Shown here: piece after piece, positions 43,969 to 45,105 of the stretch
How positions within the stretch are numbered: position 1 is the first letter of the stretch
Layout of the letters: every line of letters begins with the position of its first letter
Source of the DNA: Methylacidimicrobium cyclopophantes
GTDB taxonomy: Bacteria > Verrucomicrobiota > Verrucomicrobiia > Methylacidiphilales > Methylacidiphilaceae
DNA: 45,105 nucleotides
Assembly (NCBI RefSeq): GCF_902143385.2
Contig: NZ_CABFUZ020000259.1
Coordinates: 1 to 45,105 of the forward strand
Reading direction: 5' to 3'
Program-made: the position numbers and the translations under genes
Notes under the pieces: generated by a model
Told to the model about the DNA's origin: nothing
Seen by the model: the letters and a program-made list of their open reading frames with translations, nothing else
Database searches by the model: none

Positions 43969-45062
43969 ATGGAGGCGACGCTGGGAATCGAAGGCGGAGC
44001 TACCAAGACGACCTGGGTTGTCTTGGATGCCGAAGGTCGGGTTCAAGCGACGGGTCGAATCGGTCCGGGAAACGTCAGCTTGCTCCGGGAGGAGGAGCTC
44101 CGGGCCTTGCTCGCCGCGATCCGCACGGAAACGGGGGGACAGTTTCATTCCATCGGAGCGGCTTTTGCCGGTTGCCATCTGGCGGCGCAGCGGGAGCGAA
44201 TTGCGGGACTGCTGCGCGTCTTTTGGCCGTCGGCAAAGAGGGTGGTGGTCGCCGAAGATGCGCACTCGGCCTTCGCGGGCGCTTTCGGTTCCGGAGAGGG
44301 GATTGTCGTCATTGCGGGAACGGGCTCGAACGTGCGGGGATACCGAGAAGGGCGCTGGGCGCGGGCCGGTGGCTGGGGCCATATTTTGGGAGATCCCGGC
44401 AGCGCGTACGACTTGGCCCATATCGCTCTCCAGCGAGTCTACGATGCGTTTGACGCCACGGAGGGCCTTGTCCCGCTGGGCGAGTCCTTTCTGGAAAGAA
44501 CCGGCCAGAAAGATCTGGAGGAACTTTTCGTCTACATCCATTCCGACCCGTCCAAAGATCGCATCGCGGCGCTCGCCCCCTGCGTTCTGGAAAGCGCGGC
44601 CGCGGGCGACCGGTTCGCCGTCGACGTCGTCCTTTCCCGGTGCGGCCTGTTAGCAGACCAGGTGAAATGCGTGGCGGAGAAGCTCCGTTTCGATCGGCCG
44701 AAGGTCGCGCTGGTCGGCGGACTCTTCGAGCACAGCGAAGCCTATGCGCTGCTCTTCGAAGAGCAAGTCCGTTCGCGGCTTGCGGTGAGCACGGTTTTTG
44801 TCTCGCGCGTTCCGGGAGCGGTGGGTGCCGCTCGCTTGGCGGACGAGGCTGCGGAAGAGCATCCGGGGGTCGAGCCGAAGCCGAGTCGCATTCTCTTGCG
44901 AGAGAGCGCGACTTCCCTGGATGGTGCGCTCACCGAAGAGAGAAACCCGAGATCTCGTTTCCTCGATCGAAAGTCGGTTCCGGAACTCGTGGAACTCTTC
45001 CTCGCGGAAGAGCGATTGGTCGAGGAGGCGCTTCGAGAGCGGAAAGAGGAGATTGCCGCTGC
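43969..45062 (+). CDS. BadF-family sugar kinase fused to MurQ-like etherase (3' truncated)
   Basis: A partial protein, 364 genuine residues before the adapter. Residues 1 to about 300 are a BadF/BadG/BcrA/BcrD-type ASKHA kinase: phosphate-1 loop GIEGGATKTTWVVLDAEG, GTGSN and GGWGHILGDPGSAYDLA in the middle, and adenosine-site VALVGGLFE. This family includes GlcNAc kinase and the MurNAc/GlcNAc kinase MurK. From residue 321, TEERNPRSRFLDRKSVPELV matches the N-terminus of MurQ, the MurNAc-6-phosphate etherase, which opens MurNAc-6-P to GlcNAc-6-P and lactate. The frame stays open with no stop between. It would phosphorylate and cleave recycled peptidoglycan sugar in one chain. The ATG at 43969 is used; TTG at 43930 is in frame. 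The rest of the SIS domain lies beyond the contig. Confidence 0.85.
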
Positions 45063-45105
45063 AGATCGGAAGAGCTCGTATGCCGTCTTCTGCTTGAAAA
45101 AAAAA
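45063..45105. other. Illumina adapter read-through and poly-A at right end
   Basis: From 45063 the sequence begins AGATCGGAAGAGCTCGTATG and continues as the reverse complement of the P7-type adapter to 45096, then nine A. This is adapter read-through with typical trailing A, not genome. It continues the reading frame of the last gene, adding 15 false codons (apparent residues ADRKSSYAVFCLKKK) to an uncorrected translation. Confidence 0.97.

Noticed and set aside
45064-45105. Continuation of the last protein to residues ending in CLKKK
   Set aside because: These codons are adapter and poly-A sequence, not genome.
1-45105. CRISPR array, insertion sequence, prophage or toxin-antitoxin island
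   Set aside because: No regularly spaced repeats, transposase, integrase or phage genes were seen on either strand.

Overview
This window looks like one contig from a high-GC, Gram-negative bacterial chromosome. Coding is dense on both strands, and no gap without a gene exceeds 300 bases. Both ends carry Illumina library adapter sequence (1-22 and 45063-45105), so genuine genomic sequence runs from about 23 to 45062. Lipid and envelope genes (squalene-hopene cyclase, HpnG, a DUF374 acyltransferase, a lipoprotein L,D-transpeptidase), a type-B sdhCAB operon, formate-tetrahydrofolate ligase and high GC would fit an acidophilic verrucomicrobial methanotroph such as Methylacidimicrobium. That placement is inference from gene content only (about 0.4 confidence). 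No methane- or methanol-oxidation gene lies in the window.

Layout, left to right. 73-2983 (+): oxidative pentose phosphate genes zwf-pgl and an exported TPR protein. 3032-3936 (+): tRNA-Cys and an L,D-transpeptidase. 4024-9893 (-): ResB-pheS-ileS. 10014-12297 (+): fhs, divergent from ResB, then a universal stress protein. 12291-20980 (-): CNNM/CBS protein, DUF374 acyltransferase, aldo/keto reductase, circularly permuted ATP-grasp, alpha-E protein, lepA, lepB. 21081-27737 (+): folC, HAD hydrolase, sdhCAB, bile-acid/sodium-symporter-family transporter. 27804-31602 (-): pstSCAB without phoU. 31773-38740 (+): a hopanoid block (DsrE-like protein, prenyl synthase, shc, hpnG, A-type Fe-S carrier), then leuS. 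38862-41761 (-): a TldD/PmbA protease pair whose TldD carries a Tat signal. 41932 to the end (+): M20 peptidase, an exported unknown protein, and a sugar kinase fused to the start of MurQ, cut off by the contig end.

Many genes are translationally coupled by 4-base ATGA or GTGA overlaps, and several start at GTG or TTG. Most genes are housekeeping. The items most worth a second look are the kinase-MurQ fusion, the Tat-exported TldD with a leaderless partner, the ATP-grasp/alpha-E pair, the roughly 95-residue insertion in LepB, the degenerate KMSKS loop in IleS, and the cysteine-free DsrE-like protein beside the hopanoid genes. I found no CRISPR array, insertion sequence, prophage or defence island.
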